Source of the DNA: Diplolepis rosae
Lineage: Eukaryota > Arthropoda > Insecta > Hymenoptera > Diplolepididae
NCBI GenBank assembly: GCA_030998225.1
Contig: JAPYXD010000678.1
Location: forward strand, 2,328,501-2,392,500
Length of the DNA: 64,000 bases
Direction of reading: 5' to 3'
Below are positions 25,105 through 35,869 of the stretch, one piece after another. The notes under the pieces were generated by a model. It saw only the letters and a program-made list of their open reading frames with translations, did no database searches and was not told the DNA's origin. Each line of letters opens with the position of its first letter. The first letter of the stretch is position 1. The position numbers and the translations under genes are program-made.

Positions 25105-25799
25105 CACTGTAAAAAAATGTTCGGAAACTTTTACGAAAATAGTCGGACAGCTTAAAAAACAAATGGGTCGTAAATTTTTCCAAAGTTATGGTCGGAAATA
25201 TTTCCGACATAGAATTGGAAATAGTTCCTACTGTTTGGTCGGAAAAGTTGATATATTTCATAATTTAAGTGAAAAAAGATCCAAAAAATGTGAAAAAATT
25301 TCCGTTTTTCATGGGAAAAATTTCCTACAACTTAGGAGATTTGTGGAATTTTCACACCTTCTTAATATATTTCCTAATAGTTCGGAAATTAGTCGGAAAA
25401 TTTGGTCAATTTTCCTCAAATATATGAAATATTTCCACTTTCTGTAGGAAAATCTATGCTTCCTAAGGATTTAGGAAAAATTTCCTACTCTCCAAATTTC
25501 AATCAGTCAAAATCTAATGATTATCAGTGAAATTTGACTGATTCAAATAGCTAAAAAGAGGTTACTGTAAATCAGTCAAATTTGACTGATTATTTCAGTG
25601 AAAATTGACTGATTTGACAGTGAAGAATATTTTTTTCACTGATGAATCAGTGAAAATTAACTGATTCAACAGTGAAAAATATTTTTTCACTGATGAATCA
25701 GTGAAAAGGTAAATCACTGATTCAATCAGTGACAATTTGACTGATTCAGATTTAGAGAGTAATACTTAGTAGGAAAATTTACCGATATTTTTTACAGTG
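25105..25799. mobile_element. TA-flanked MITE (CACTGTAAAAAA ends) rich in TCGGAAA words
   Basis: CACTGTAAAAAAATG and the complementary TATTTTTTACAGTG have TA on both sides. The interior repeats TCGGAAA, TTTCCGA and TTTCCTA words about a dozen times. A family B MITE is inserted at 25487-25760. Confidence 0.8.
25487..25760. mobile_element. CACTGATT-rich MITE, family B, nested copy
   Basis: From ACTCTCCAAATTTCAATCAGT to CTGATTCAGATTTAGAGAGT, with TA at both borders. It has at least eight CACTGAT/ATCAGTG words. Nesting shows it is younger than the surrounding CACTGTAAAAAA element. Confidence 0.85.
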
Positions 25800-26166
25800 T
25801 AGAATATTATAAAATTCACTTGTGCTTTAATATCAAAATACAAGAAATAAACTTATATGTATGCGAAGAATATAAGACCGAGAGCGAAGTGCGAGATCCA
25901 AATAGATCGAAGCGCAGAGGGCGACGTTCAAATATTCCGGAGCGCGAAGCGCGACGATCGAATCGCGCACCCTAGGCGGGCTCAAACTTCAGACCGTTTC
26001 AGAATCTCGGGAAAAAAAAAATAAATAAATAAAAATAATTTTAAAAAGTTTGAAATTTGGACATTTTTTACAATATTTTCCTCAAAAATTGTCAAAAGAG
26101 TCAATAATAGAAGATTATATGCGATCAACATAAACAAAGTGATTATAATAATTTATCCACCCACTG

Positions 26167-26639
26167 AATAATTAGTTTTATTCACAACTTTGGCATTGAA
26201 TTAAATCTTGCATAAAAATAAAATAAACTTGTTCCAAGAGCTATTTCATGGTAAAATAACTTTCCAGTGGAAAGAATATTTGATCAGGATTTATAATTTA
26301 ATCTTACGTAAAGCGGCGACTGTTCTGTAATGTAATACAAAGTGGATTAAATCTATGGGGCGTTTCGAGAAAGCAAAGCTATTAGAGGAAGATCAAGCGC
26401 ATCCGGATATTCGTTGAAATTGTCTTCCATTTGTATACAGTTCACTTAATTTCACTCGAAAAATCACAGAGAACAATAAAATTGGGAAAAAAAAGTCGAA
26501 CCGAATGTTCTGGATTTATTTGTTGGGGACTCCTTCTGTAAGAAGGCTCATTTAATTAGGTAGAAAAAAGTAATTTCACGAATTCCAAGATTAGAATATA
26601 TGTTCTGAGCGGCAAAATAAATAACGTGATTTAATATTT
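26167..26639. other. No recognisable feature
   Basis: This is AT-rich DNA between the Tc1-like element and a direct repeat. No gene is supported. Confidence 0.45.
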
Positions 26640-26848
26640 ATTTCTTTAGGTTTAAAGAAGTTTTAAAAATAATTAAAGTTGGTAGCATTTCTATACCTGT
26701 TTAAATTTAAATAAATTGAAATGCGAGCTTAACTGGAGTTTCCTGCACTATAAAGTGTAAGGAACTTTTGATTATTTTTATGACTGGGTAAAGGTACAGC
26801 ATTTTCTATTTAAAGGCTCTCATAAAAGTCCTTTAGAAAATAAAAGTA
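26640..26848. repeat. Direct duplication, left copy
   Basis: The block from AAAATAATTAAAGTTGG through TTTCTATACCTGTTTAAAT to AGGCTCTCATAAAAG recurs in the same orientation at 31115-31300 with moderate divergence. The second copy is split from its upstream part (about 28190-28247) by the TTAA element at 28248-31114. Between the copies lies a fragment of the CAGTGGGTG family. Confidence 0.7.
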
Positions 26849-28140
26849 AATATACGTGAAATGTGAAAAAACGTGCCAAAAATTATACTGATTTTTCCCT
26901 AGATTCTAAAACGGTCTAAACTTAAAACAAAAAAGGTGTGAAAATTGGGAAAATTCTAATATTCATAAAAAGGATTTTAAAAATACATAAAAGTCATAAC
27001 CCACAAGAAGGAATTGAATTTTCTTGAAAAATTAAATATAATTATTTATACTGTTTTTCATGAATAAATTTTCATGTTCGAATTCTTACGCATTTTTACA
27101 TTCTCATCATGGATGAGAAGGTATTAGTTTTATGTGAAAAATGACTTTCGAAATTTTCATCAAATCTTTAAGTTTTGAGACACCCTGAGTCAGAAAAAGT
27201 GGTTTTTACGAAAGTGTCTGTCTGTCTGTCTGTCTGTAGGTCGTGTGCGGCATAACTCTCGATAGAATTATCAGATTGAATTGAGCTTGGGCCCACTTTA
27301 TCGGAGCTGAAAAATTAAGGACAAGTTCGTTAACCAACCACATCCAATCGAAATTGAGCACTTCTTTTGTGTTTATGCAAAAACCTTTTTGAAAAAATCA
27401 AAAATTCCAATACTGGTTTTTGATAGTGCTCAGAAATCTCTACTAATTATCTTGATAACATTTTTTGATTAAATCAAAATTAGAAATGTTACAGCATATT
27501 CAAATTCGAAAAAAGTCAATATCAAAATTCCATTTTCCAGTTAAATTATACGAGATACGAAAAAATGTTATGATACAATATTATTTTCTACATAAAGACC
27601 TACATATTTGAATTGTAACATTTTTTCATAAGATGCATATTTTTCTTTTTAATTTAAAAAAATAATATTGAAAATCCAAAATTCAACTTTTTTAACAATA
27701 ATATGTGAAATACGAAAAAAACGGAAGAATGCAAAGTTGTTCGTTTCAAAAAGATCTACAATTTTTATCTCACACAATTCCGGATAAAACATATATTTTT
27801 TGCTTCAGTTCCAAAAAAAATATGATTAAAATTTTAAAATTCCATTTTTTAGACAAAATATGTGAGATACAAAAAAAACGTTTATATAGAAAATTATTTG
27901 CCTAAATGAGGTCTATAAATTCTCATTGAAACATTGGTCGACAGGATTTATATTTCATGTTTTGATTTTATATATTGAAAAAATTCCATTTTTACATTCT
28001 CATCATGGATGAAAAGGTATTATTTTTATGTGAAAAATGACTTTCGAAATTTTCATGAAATCTTTATGTTTTGAGACCCCCTGAGTCAGAAAAAACGGTT
28101 TTTACGACAGTGTCTGTCTGTCTGTCTGAGAAGTTATAAA
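26849..28140. mobile_element. Fragment of the CAGTGGGTG-family interior
   Basis: It contains ACGTGAAATGTGAAAAAACG, the TCATCATGGATGAGAAGG block and a TCTG tetranucleotide run at about 27220. A second partial copy of the same block sits at 27990-28135. Terminal repeats are absent. Confidence 0.6.
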
Positions 28141-28778
28141 TACTCTTTTAAGGTTTTCCATCTTGAATATGTAATTAACTACAGTTTTATACGTATTTTA
28201 CGTAATTACCGCAATGTAATATTTCTTTCTCTAGATTTAAAGCAGCCTTAAGGGCATGTGGTATTTGAGAGAAGAGTAGCAAGTTCATGTAAACGATTTG
28301 GCCAAGTTTCTACATGTTTCTGTCAAAAATACATAAAATGGTAGAGAAGATAAAAACGGACGTAAATAGACTACTTTTGATTTTGAAAAAGAAAAAAAAT
28401 ATTATTTCTCAAATTTTAAAAACAAAATTTTATGTACATCGAACACAAACATGTAGAAACCTGAAATCAATCAAATTGGCTAATTCTCATAACTTGAGAA
28501 AAATAGCAACTTCATATCAACAATTTGATCTAGTTTCTACATGTTTGTGTCCAAAATACTTAAAATTTTGTTTTTCTACAGACGGGTTATAAAGTGGATT
28601 ATATTTCCCTATGCGGTGCAGTAAAATCCACTTCATGACTAGTTAGCAGAAAGAAAAGAATTCGTTTGTTTTGCACGGGTCAATAAAATTTACTGTAAGG
28701 CCCAATAGCAGAAAAAAAAATTCTAAATAAGGATAATTTCACAAAGATGTATATTTATAATCACAAAAATTGTTCCAT

Positions 28779-29195
28779 TTAACCCTCCGTTACCAAACTT
28801 AAAATTTTTTACACGATTACCAAACCCTAGAGGATTTCCCTCTGCGTGTAAGAACATCTGCAGTGTTGCCAAATGTTGCGACTACTTGGTTGAACATGTA
28901 ACATCAAAATGTGGCAACACCGCACTCAAGAACTCAAGCTATTTCCATTGCACGAAAGCCAAACTATGGAGGGATTCCCTCAGAATTCACGTCACCTTTG
29001 GTTTTGAAAAGTGATTATTGAATGAGTATTCTACTTGAACATTTTTTATTGATACAAAAAGCTTCAGGAATAATTCGTGGAAAGGTATTCAAACGGACCA
29101 GACTGTGTGAAGCGTAAAAGCGTAAATTAGAAGTTATTTCGAAAAAACTGACCCCACTGAGGGAATCCCTCATATGTTTGGTAAGGGAGGGTTAA
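28779..29195. mobile_element. 417-bp TTAA element (TTAACCCTCC ends)
   Basis: TTAACCCTCCGTTACCAAAC and its complement GTTTGGTAAGGGAGGGTTAA are perfect or near-perfect and resemble the TTAACCC tips of piggyBac transposons. Inner copies of GAGGGAATCCCTC and GGAGGGATTCCCTC may be binding repeats. It splits a palindromic module whose halves match 47630-47790. Confidence 0.85.
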
Positions 29196-29627
29196 ATACC
29201 GGATTTTACAATAAAAATTTCTCAGGCAATCTCTAGGAGAAAGAGGTACTAAAAAAATTGAAGACGTTTAACATTTATAGATTTTCTTGATAGGAAATTC
29301 CGGGTTGAAAGTTATCTCAGGTAATATATTTGAGTTTAGTTGTATTTTTACTAGCGGGTCATAAAGTGAATTTTTTTCCCTCTGCGAGGCAACCAAATCT
29401 ATTTTTTGACCCCCCAGTAGAAAGAAAATAGTGTGCAATATGGAAAAACATTTATTTTACTCATGTGATTGTTCACCTCGCTTTGCTCGGGCATTGAATT
29501 GCAACTCACAAAATAAAATTTGTTTTCCCTAGTTGCACAATATACGATTTTGAAATTTGGGAAATGGTAGAGAAGATGCAAAAGGATGTAGATAGACTAC
29601 TTTTGGTTTTGATAATAATAGTATATT

Positions 29628-30979
29628 ATGTGCCTAGGCGCATAATGAGGGTTATTACGCGACGAGCAACAATGCTTGCAGGAGATCAAAGCCGAGGCGC
29701 GATCAGTCTTCTTCTTCTTCACTTAATGGCCAGAACAATCACGTGGGGCTAGAAGAGCACAATATAACAAATTCAATATACAACAGTCCAATGTAATGCT
29801 ATCCAAGTAAGCACGGTGCGAAGGTTGAGCAGTCAAAATTGAATTAGAGACCAACAGCGGCGCATGAACAGGTGTAGAGCTTTGGTTGGATACTAGTATA
29901 TCAGGATAGGAGTCTACCGTCCCAGGTCGACATTGGTGGTAATAACAGTTAAATCACCATTAACAATAAAAAGGTATTTATTAATTTACAAACTTAACTT
30001 GTGACGTATAAACGACTGGTCGTCAACTAACTAACAATCATGGCCGCCGCTGCGGCATAGACTAGATGTACGCAAGATGGTGGACTCGCTGCGTCCAATT
30101 TCATTAGTTCGTTCCTTACACAGTCTGCCAATAGAGCGACCTCTGGTGAGACGCGCCGGAACCAAAAAACCGCGGGATTTCCAAGCCCGAAAGGTCACCT
30201 CCGAGACAAGCAGGAGCAAGATCAAAACAAGGAATAAAACCGCGAACGCTCATCCTCATCGGAATGCAAGGGCAGTGGCTGCACGCACACAGACCAAGGA
30301 ATTGCCACAGCCAGCAAAGATCACAAAATGCACTGAGGTAGCACGATCAAAATCAGGAAAAATTGACACGACCCGCTCAGAGCCCAAGAAATTGTCACAG
30401 CCAGGAAAGATCAAACCGACGCCACGAAAGATGACCACGAGGCACAGAAACTGAAACAGAACATACACGAAAGTGCCAGAAAACACGGAGGCGCGAAAAA
30501 GCAAAACGCCATGGATACAACACGCAAGTTTAACTTCACATAAAGAACACTCGATTTAACATTTACAAAAGACCATAGACGAACCACTCACGGACGGACA
30601 CGTCCGGCCGCGGCCGAAGCCACGACCGGACCGGCATGATCAGTCCTGCGAGCATTTTAAGCGAGTCTCGTAATTACCCGAATTGTGTGCTCACTTGACA
30701 TTTCACGAATACTTCCGGCCATTTTGATTTTCTCGATCTTGTGTAGTAGTTAGTAGTAGCGTATTGTAGTAGACGCATGCGCAGTTCAAATGTAAAAGGC
30801 TTTGTCAGTACGGTGCCAACGCTGTGCGAAGAACAATGAGAAGAAGATTATGCTCCGCTGTATCGTAATAGGCGCATGCGCAGTTCAATTTTTACATTAT
30901 GTTCCTCTGTATCGTAAAACACAACATTACGCTACTCTCAACTGTAGCGTAAAAACGAGTTTACGCGCCGGAGGCACAT
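29628..30979. mobile_element. ATGTGCCTAGG element, copy 1 (with insertion)
   Basis: The tips ATGTGCCTAGGCGCATAAT and GCGCCGGAGGCACAT are imperfect inverted repeats. Copies lie at 59867, 61934 and 62630. Without the 929-bp insertion it would be about 420 bp. Two GCATGCGCAGTTCAA words lie near 30778 and 30874. It has about one unit of the 11-bp repeat found in other copies. Confidence 0.85.
29709..30637 (-). mobile_element. GC-rich retro-insertion with (GAA)n tail
   Basis: A perfect 8-bp duplication, GATCAGTC, flanks 929 bp that the other three copies of the host element lack. Read on the minus strand it starts GC-rich (GGCCGCGGCCGG near its 5' end), contains AATAAATACC late, and ends in GAAGAAGAAGAA. 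This is the layout of a truncated non-LTR retroelement, SINE or retrocopy. Open frames on both strands show no recognisable domain. A block of about 30 bp (ATTGCCACAGCCAGCAAAGA) is repeated once about 85 bp away. Confidence 0.6.
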
Positions 30980-31299
30980 GAAAAAAGTGGTCAATCTACA
31001 TCTGTTTTTATCTTGTCTATACTATTTCCAAAATTTTATGTATTCTGGGCACAAACATATAGAAACTTAAAATCAACCAAATTTGCTAATTTTCATAGTA
31101 TCACATGCTCTTAAAAATAATTACATTTGGTAGAATTTCTATACCTGTTTAAATTTAAATAAATAAAAATGAGAGCTTTAATGTGGTTTCCTGCACTATA
31201 TAGTGTAGATAACTTTTGATGGTTTTTTATGACTGGGTATAGGTAGAGCATTCTCGATTTAAAGGCTCTCATAAAGATCGTTTAGAAAATAAAGGACGT

Positions 31300-32136
31300 C
31301 CGTTTTTCATTACGAGAACCTTTTCGTGTTCGTCGTTCTGGGAACAAAATGACACGCTTTAGCTGACTGGAGAAAAAGAAAGAAAAGTGGAGGGTTGAGA
31401 TTGAAGAACGGAAATATTTCCCTCTACTAATTCACAGCATCCCTACTGGTTATTTTCCTTTTCCGGTCTGTTACTTTCATTTTTTTAGCGGTAGGTATTC
31501 GTTAGCCTGTGGGCTTTGCAAATGAGTAAACAATAGAACTTTGCTTTGTGTTTTGCGGACTGGGTTAAACACAATTGTGGAATGTTCAAATTTTAACAAA
31601 TTAGAATATCATTTGTTGCTTTGTATTGAGATATAAAAATGAATTAAAAGCGAGGAATGTTTAACTCTAAGTATTCATTTAATTGGACTGGATATGAAGC
31701 AAAAGTTAAGACTCTGAACTTTTTTCGTCGTGGATAAGGTTGCTTGGAAGTTTTCGAACTAACTTCTGGGATCAAAAGCTGTTTACACTAACAAAGGCTT
31801 ATAGGTTCGAAAGTTAGCAATAAAGTTTTGTGGTGAAGAAGCCGCAGAATAATCTCGTTATCTTTTGTTAAATTGAAGTAACTTTTCTCGTGACAAATTT
31901 TTAATGAAAACATTTCTCTGCATGATTTCACGAGACTTTAGAATGAACCACGGATTTAGTGGAGTTTAATTACTCCTAGGATGCTTGTTTGTGAGTTAAA
32001 AGAGCAGAACAGTTGGTCCATTAGTGGGAATTTAAATATGCTCTCTCATTTGTCCTAAAAGCGAAGTAATTAAAATTATAGATGTCCATTTGAGTTTTAC
32101 TGGAAATAAAATAATTCGATACTGAACAATAAAATA
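31300..32136. other. No recognisable feature
   Basis: Moderately AT-rich, apparently single-copy DNA. No gene is supported. Confidence 0.5.
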
Positions 32137-33005
32137 CAGTGGGTGACCAAATTATTATACTCACTTTTTTTTGTTGATCACATAAAATCTTCTATTATTG
32201 ACAATACACATATTAAATTTTTCCCCTAAAAATAACATGAAAGACTTTAAAATTATGCATAAAACAACCTCAACATGATCTGTTTCTGACAATTTTTGAG
32301 AAAGATATTGTGAAAAATGCCCAAATTTTAAACTTTTTTTAAATTATGAATAACTTTTGAAACAATGAATATTTTTCGATGTTCTTTGACTCATTTTAAA
32401 GGTAAATTTACGTGAAATGTAAAAAACGTGCTAAAAAATTATACTAATTTTTCCCTAGATTCTAAAACAGTCTAAACTCAAAACAAAAAATGAGTAAAAA
32501 TTCAAACTTGAACATTTATTCATGAAAAATAGTACAAACAATTATAAATAATTTGTCAAGAAAATTTAATTCCTTCTTGTGGGTTATCACTTTTATATGT
32601 ATTTTTAAAATCCTTGATGACCCGCTAGTAAAAAAAAAATTTAACGAGGATTATTTACATTTCCTTAGATGTAGAGAAATTTAATAAATTTCAAAAATAT
32701 TACCTGAGATAACTTTCAACCCGTAATTTTCTCTCAAGAGGATTATTCAAGTTTTTTCAATTTCCGCGCCTTTTTACATTCTCATCATACACTGAGAAAC
32801 CTTCTGTTGTATTTTTTGTCGAAAATCACACTAGATTTTACTAATTTAACTTTACAATGAGGGGCAAAAAGCAAATTTTTATAATATTTACTAATTTCAA
32901 TAGTAAGTCGTAGCTGCTTGCAAAATTATAAAATATGTTGGAATAAAAACTAAAACTATTGCATTTATTGTAAAAAAAGGTTTAAAGTATTTGTTAAACT
33001 CTGTG

Positions 33006-33894
33006 CACGGAAAATAAAAGTTCAATAAAGTTTATAGAACTGTTCAAAAGTTAGGGATACAGGCATTTACGGAACAAAATTGTATAAAATTTATGGAATT
33101 TTTCATAATTAATATAGAACTTTCAATCATTTTTCCTGAATATTCTGCATTTTATATTGAAAAGTTCTATAATTTTCGCAGAACTCTGTCCCGTAAATGT
33201 CTGTATCCCCAACTCTTAAGGTAGTTGATCCACGAAAATTAGACCTCAGGCAAAAATAGATAATTTTGCTTTCAAGAATAGCAATATTATTATTGAAGGA
33301 CTATTTTGGAAGAGAAAAGATTAATTTCCATGAATAAAATTTGAAATACAGAAAAATAATTTTTATTTTTGACCCAACTTTTTTTCTTATCGCTTCTTAC
33401 CAAATTTTAAAAAATTATGCTATTTTAATAAATTACAAATCACTTTTTCAAGAAATAGATTCCCTACAACGTAACCATTATTATCTAATTCAGCAATTTG
33501 TTTATAAAAATTTCGTTTTGGAAAATGTTTTTTTAATAGTTTCAGCCATTAAATAATTTATTTTTAAAAATCAGAAACGGTGAAGTTGCGGGAAATCTTT
33601 TCTCTGAAAAAATGATTCATGATTTATTAGAACCGCATAATTTTTTAAAATTTGGTAAAAAGCAATAAGAAAAAAAGTTGGGTTAAAAATAAAATTTATC
33701 AATAAAATTATTTTTCAGTGTTTAAAATTTTTTTCTTGTAAAATAATCCTTTCTCTTTCAAAATAGCCCTTCAATAATAATATTTCTATTCTTGAAAGCA
33801 AAATTATCTATTTTTGCCTAAGGTCTAATTTTCGTGGATGAAAACTACCTTAAACAGTTCTATAAACTTTACTATAAACTATTTTTTTTCCGTG
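33006..33894. mobile_element. Inverted-repeat element (CACGGAAAA ends) split by family A
   Basis: CACGGAAAATAAAAGTTC and the AGTTCTATAAACTTTA block mirror each other across 33006-33894. A palindrome on GGATACAGGCATTTACGG lies inside. The family A MITE at 33216 interrupts it. Confidence 0.65.
33216..33853. mobile_element. TTAA foldback MITE, family A, copy 5
   Basis: TTAAGGTAGTTGATCCACGA on the left, complementary GTGGATGAAAACTACCTTAA on the right. This is the cleanest copy and defines the family ends. Confidence 0.9.
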
Positions 33895-34167
33895 TAGTAA
33901 AACAGCAAGCTTGCACTACGGCCATTTACTAATTTTGATAGGAGAAAATAGTAAATTTGTTGGATTAATATCTGTAGAAGATAGCAGTATTTGCAAACAA
34001 CTGTAGTAAAATCGAGGGACCACGCGCACTGAATTACTAATTGGTTAGCAAGTAATATAGTACATTCGCAATAGCAAAAAAGAAACAGACACGTGTCGCG
34101 AGCTGTAAAGGGCTTACTTAACACAAACCTACCTACACACATATTCTATCGAACTCGAAACCGAATA

Positions 34168-34807
34168 CAGTAAAACCTATCGTAGCCGACACATATGGGA
34201 GACAAGTTTGGCTACGATGGGTACCAATGACATGCGATAATTGCTAGGGACTTATTACTAGCTTGGTTCAGTGCTGTGGCAACAGGTTCCCCTGTGTTTA
34301 GTAACACACATGTACCGGCTTGTACACATTTTTTGTGTTTACTTTTGTGCAAAAAGGTGAGTAAAAGTTAGTTTGAAAAATAATCAGTTATTTTTGTTGA
34401 TAATTTAAAAATTTCATGGATAAATTCAGTCGATAAAAAACTATAAGGAATACTTAGTGCTTTTAATGGAAAATGTATAGATGACAGTTGAGGTTATGTT
34501 GCACGACTGTACATACATATTTAAGATCTCAATAAGTTGAAATATAATTGGTTATGAAAATTCTCCAATTTTTCGAAGTTAAATTGTAATTAATATTTAT
34601 AATTCAAATATAATCATTAATTAAATTAATATTTCATTTTAAATATTCATTGAAAAAAAAAATTACTAAGACGTTTTACAAAAATATGAGGACCCTCCAA
34701 ACACGGTGTTTAAGGCGGCCCTGACCATGCACATTTCTCGACCAATAATGTGAAGCGTCAAAGTGGGATGTTCGTTAGGAGAGTGTCGGCTACGATAGGT
34801 TTTACTG
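34168..34807. mobile_element. 640-bp TA-flanked pogo-like MITE
   Basis: CAGTAAAACCTATCGTAGCC and GGCTACGATAGGTTTTACTG are near-perfect inverted repeats flanked by TA. The CAGTA-AACCT start resembles pogo/Tigger elements. There is no transposase. Confidence 0.85.
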
Positions 34808-34924
34808 TAATTTTAAAATTGACAACATTAGAAAATTACATATATGTCTGAAACATAGAATTATTATTATTATTATTATATAATAAGCTGAAACAGAAAA
34901 ATCGGGTTAGAAGAAAACGAAGCT

Positions 34925-34995
34925 GGCGGGAATCGAACACGGGTCTCCGGGACAGCAGACGGACGACATTCCATTTACCTACAAGAGATTATGAG
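34925..34995 (-). repeat. tRNA-derived module, second type
   Basis: On the minus strand, GGAGACCCGTGTTCGATTCC resembles the variable and T-arm of an Asp/Glu-type tRNA. The 5' part does not fold into a normal cloverleaf, so this is more likely a SINE head or tRNA relic than a tRNA gene. Confidence 0.4.
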
Positions 34996-35089
34996 GATGG
35001 GAATGGAATCACCCATATGAGTTAAATGATAGCAGATTCATTGGTTCTAATTAATCTAATTGGCAATTGACACACGTTCACACACGTCG

Positions 35090-35135
35090 GATACGCTCGG
35101 CTGCGCTCGGTAGCACTCGGCATTGCTCGGTCCAA
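35090..35135. repeat. 10-bp tandem repeat (TCGG + 6)
   Basis: TCGGATACGC, TCGGCTGCGC, TCGGTAGCAC and TCGGCATTGC follow one another, then a final TCGG. The TCGG core is fixed while the six bases between vary. Confidence 0.75.
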
Positions 35136-35550
35136 GATTCGATGGCTACTGCTAAGTCAATTAGTAATACTTGGAACCAATTTTATTAATTGGTATTAAC
35201 CACTGTTACAAAAACTACGAAATGTTTATAATACACATCGTATTCCTACAGACAATAGTAATTTCTCCTACATATTTAGTCTATTATGTTATTTTTAATT
35301 CTTATTACTTCTATTCTTTTGTAAAATTTATTAATTTCTATAATAATTTTTGCGAACTCGGATTTTACTACAGGAAATGATAAAACTTGCTACTATCAAA
35401 TAGGAAACCTTCTTATAAAAATAGTATAACTTATTACTCATGTATTAAAATGTAAAAACTTACGACTTTTGTCCCACTTTGCTATTTATTTTAGTAATTT
35501 TTATAACAAAAAGTTTCTTAGTGTATCCATACCCTTATTAAGAAAAAAAA

Positions 35551-35802
35551 TTCTTTAGTGCGAAGTTGAATTGAAAGAGCTTGATTGAGGTGATTAGGTA
35601 TTTTCTGCGCTATTTTACTTAAAAAACTATTTTGAAATGTGTATATATATTTTTTGCGTGTCCTATTCGAACCCGTATATAAAAATATGCATAAACCTCA
35701 TATCTCAAAATAGTTTTAAAATACTTTTTTAGGTGAAATAGTTCAAAAAAAGGCCTAATGACCTCAATGAAGCTCTTCCAATTCAGCTACGCACCAAAGA
35801 AT
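35551..35802. repeat. 252-bp foldback repeat
   Basis: TTCTTTAGTGCGAAGTTGAA begins an arm mirrored by AATTCAGCTACGCACCAAAG, centred near 35677. It is non-coding. Confidence 0.75.
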
Positions 35803-35869
35803 TTATTAGTAGATTCAGGTTTGAACTTGAGTATATAATTTATTTTCATGACAACAAAGATACTATAAC

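Larger units (their letters stand above)
21523..26166. mobile_element. Large Tc1-like non-autonomous element (CAGTGGGTG ends), copy 1
   Basis: It starts CAGTGGGTGGCCAAATTATT and ends with the complement, TTTATCCACCCACTG; such CAGTGG-GGCCAAA ends are typical of Tc1-like transposons. The shared inner blocks are a (TCTG)n tract near 22045, a GGAGCGCGAAGCG block near 23080, and a GCGCGAAGCGCGACGATCGA block near 25940. Those blocks recur in the same order at 32137-40299. No transposase is present. Nested inside are the elements at 22344, 23131, 25105 and 25487. Confidence 0.7.
28248..31114. mobile_element. 2.9-kb TTAA element hosting a nested stack
   Basis: TTAAGGGCATGTGGTATTTG on the left and the complementary TATCACATGCTCTTAA on the right extend into inverted arms of about 130 bp (ACATGTTT, ATACATAAAAT, AGATAAAAAC). 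Inside are palindromic CTAGCGGGTCATAAAG modules, a 417-bp TTAA element, and the ATGTGCCTAGG element with its own insertion. Confidence 0.8.
32789..35524. mobile_element. Possible inverted-repeat element (ACACTGAGAAAC ends)
   Basis: ACACTGAGAAACCTTCTGTT on the left and AAAAAGTTTCTTAGTGT on the right are complementary and interrupt the CAGTGGGTG element. Inside are three further elements and a tRNA-like module. The pairing of these two ends over 2.7 kb is an inference. Confidence 0.45.

Noticed and set aside
29820..29945. 5S rRNA-like segment inside the retro-insertion
   Set aside because: GGTTGGATACTAGTATATCA vaguely recalls the 5S internal promoter, but the match fails outside a few bases.
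30077..30504. 125-codon plus and 82-codon minus ORFs
   Set aside because: Both lie in the GC-rich (GAA)n-tailed insertion; composition explains them and no domain is recognisable.
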